NCBI GenBank assembly: GCA_947453525.1
Contig: CANGHD010000024.1
Coordinates: 1-32,437, forward strand
Source of the DNA: Paracoccaceae bacterium
GTDB lineage: Bacteria; Pseudomonadota; Alphaproteobacteria; Rhodobacterales; Rhodobacteraceae
Direction of reading: 5' to 3'
Length of the DNA stretch: 32,437 bases
Shown: piece after piece, positions 32,394-32,437 of the stretch
Numbering within the stretch: position 1 is the stretch's first letter
Layout of the letters: every line of letters starts with the position of its first letter
Position numbers and translations under genes: made by a program
The notes under the pieces: model-generated
What the model was told of the DNA's origin: nothing
The model's input: only the letters and a program-made list of their open reading frames with translations
Database searches by the model: none

Positions 32394-32437
32394 TCTGGGC
32401 CTCCCCGGCGTGTTGATGTCTTCATCTCAGGCTGGCA

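Noticed and set aside
1-32437. tRNA, rRNA, riboswitch, integrase or phage genes
   Set aside because: I looked for cloverleaf-like blocks, glycine or cobalamin-type leader motifs and integrase motifs in the gaps and saw none. A covariance-model scan would be needed to exclude small RNAs.

Overview
The window looks like a chromosomal segment of an alphaproteobacterium, most likely a member of the Rhodobacteraceae (Rhodobacterales). The evidence is a high GC content with strong GC bias at third codon positions, a sarcosine oxidase set in soxB-soxD-soxA order, small alphaproteobacterial families (DUF1289, DUF4167, DUF1499), PstA and PstC with large extra-cytoplasmic insertions, a PreT/PreA pyrimidine-reductase pair, and several families of intergenic stem-loop repeats. 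Gene calls rest on reading the sequence and on knowledge of the families; no search was run.

Layout. 1-2687 (minus): sarcosine oxidase genes soxB, an extra small membrane-protein gene, soxD and the 5' part of soxA, which runs off the window. 2940-4887 (plus): ccmI-ruvX-DUF1289, joined by ATGA overlaps. 4941-8012 (minus): glnE followed by a small conserved gene. 8230-9755 (plus): a YbaK-type deacylase and rsmA/ksgA, separated by strong hairpins. 9771-13412 (minus): prfA-prmC (release factor 1 and its methylase) and a very repetitive DUF4167 protein. 13569-15031 (minus): agmatinase-family hydrolase and a DUF1499 protein.

15311-18192 is a visibly AT-richer accessory patch. It holds a WcbI-like protein, an SGNH-hydrolase-like protein and a left-handed beta-helix acyltransferase. 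They look like surface-glycan decoration enzymes and were probably acquired by transfer. This is the least ordinary part of the window. On its far side lies a class III aminotransferase (18395-19807).

20133-27569 (minus) is a complete phosphate-starvation locus: phoR, then pstS-pstC-pstA-pstB-phoU-phoB, with a candidate Pho box before pstS and a hairpin between pstS and pstC that could explain excess PstS. A short unknown gene and an LLM-class flavin monooxygenase follow, convergent and sharing one CTAG as both stop codons. 29185-32393 (minus) is preT-preA plus a cupin whose metal-ligand pattern resembles DMSP lyases, an unexpected partner for a pyrimidine-reduction operon.

No CRISPR array, tRNA, rRNA, insertion sequence or phage gene was recognised. 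Most of the window is ordinary housekeeping. The points worth a second look are the glycan island, the cupin, the intergenic hairpin families, the in-gene tandem repeats and several regulatory sites.
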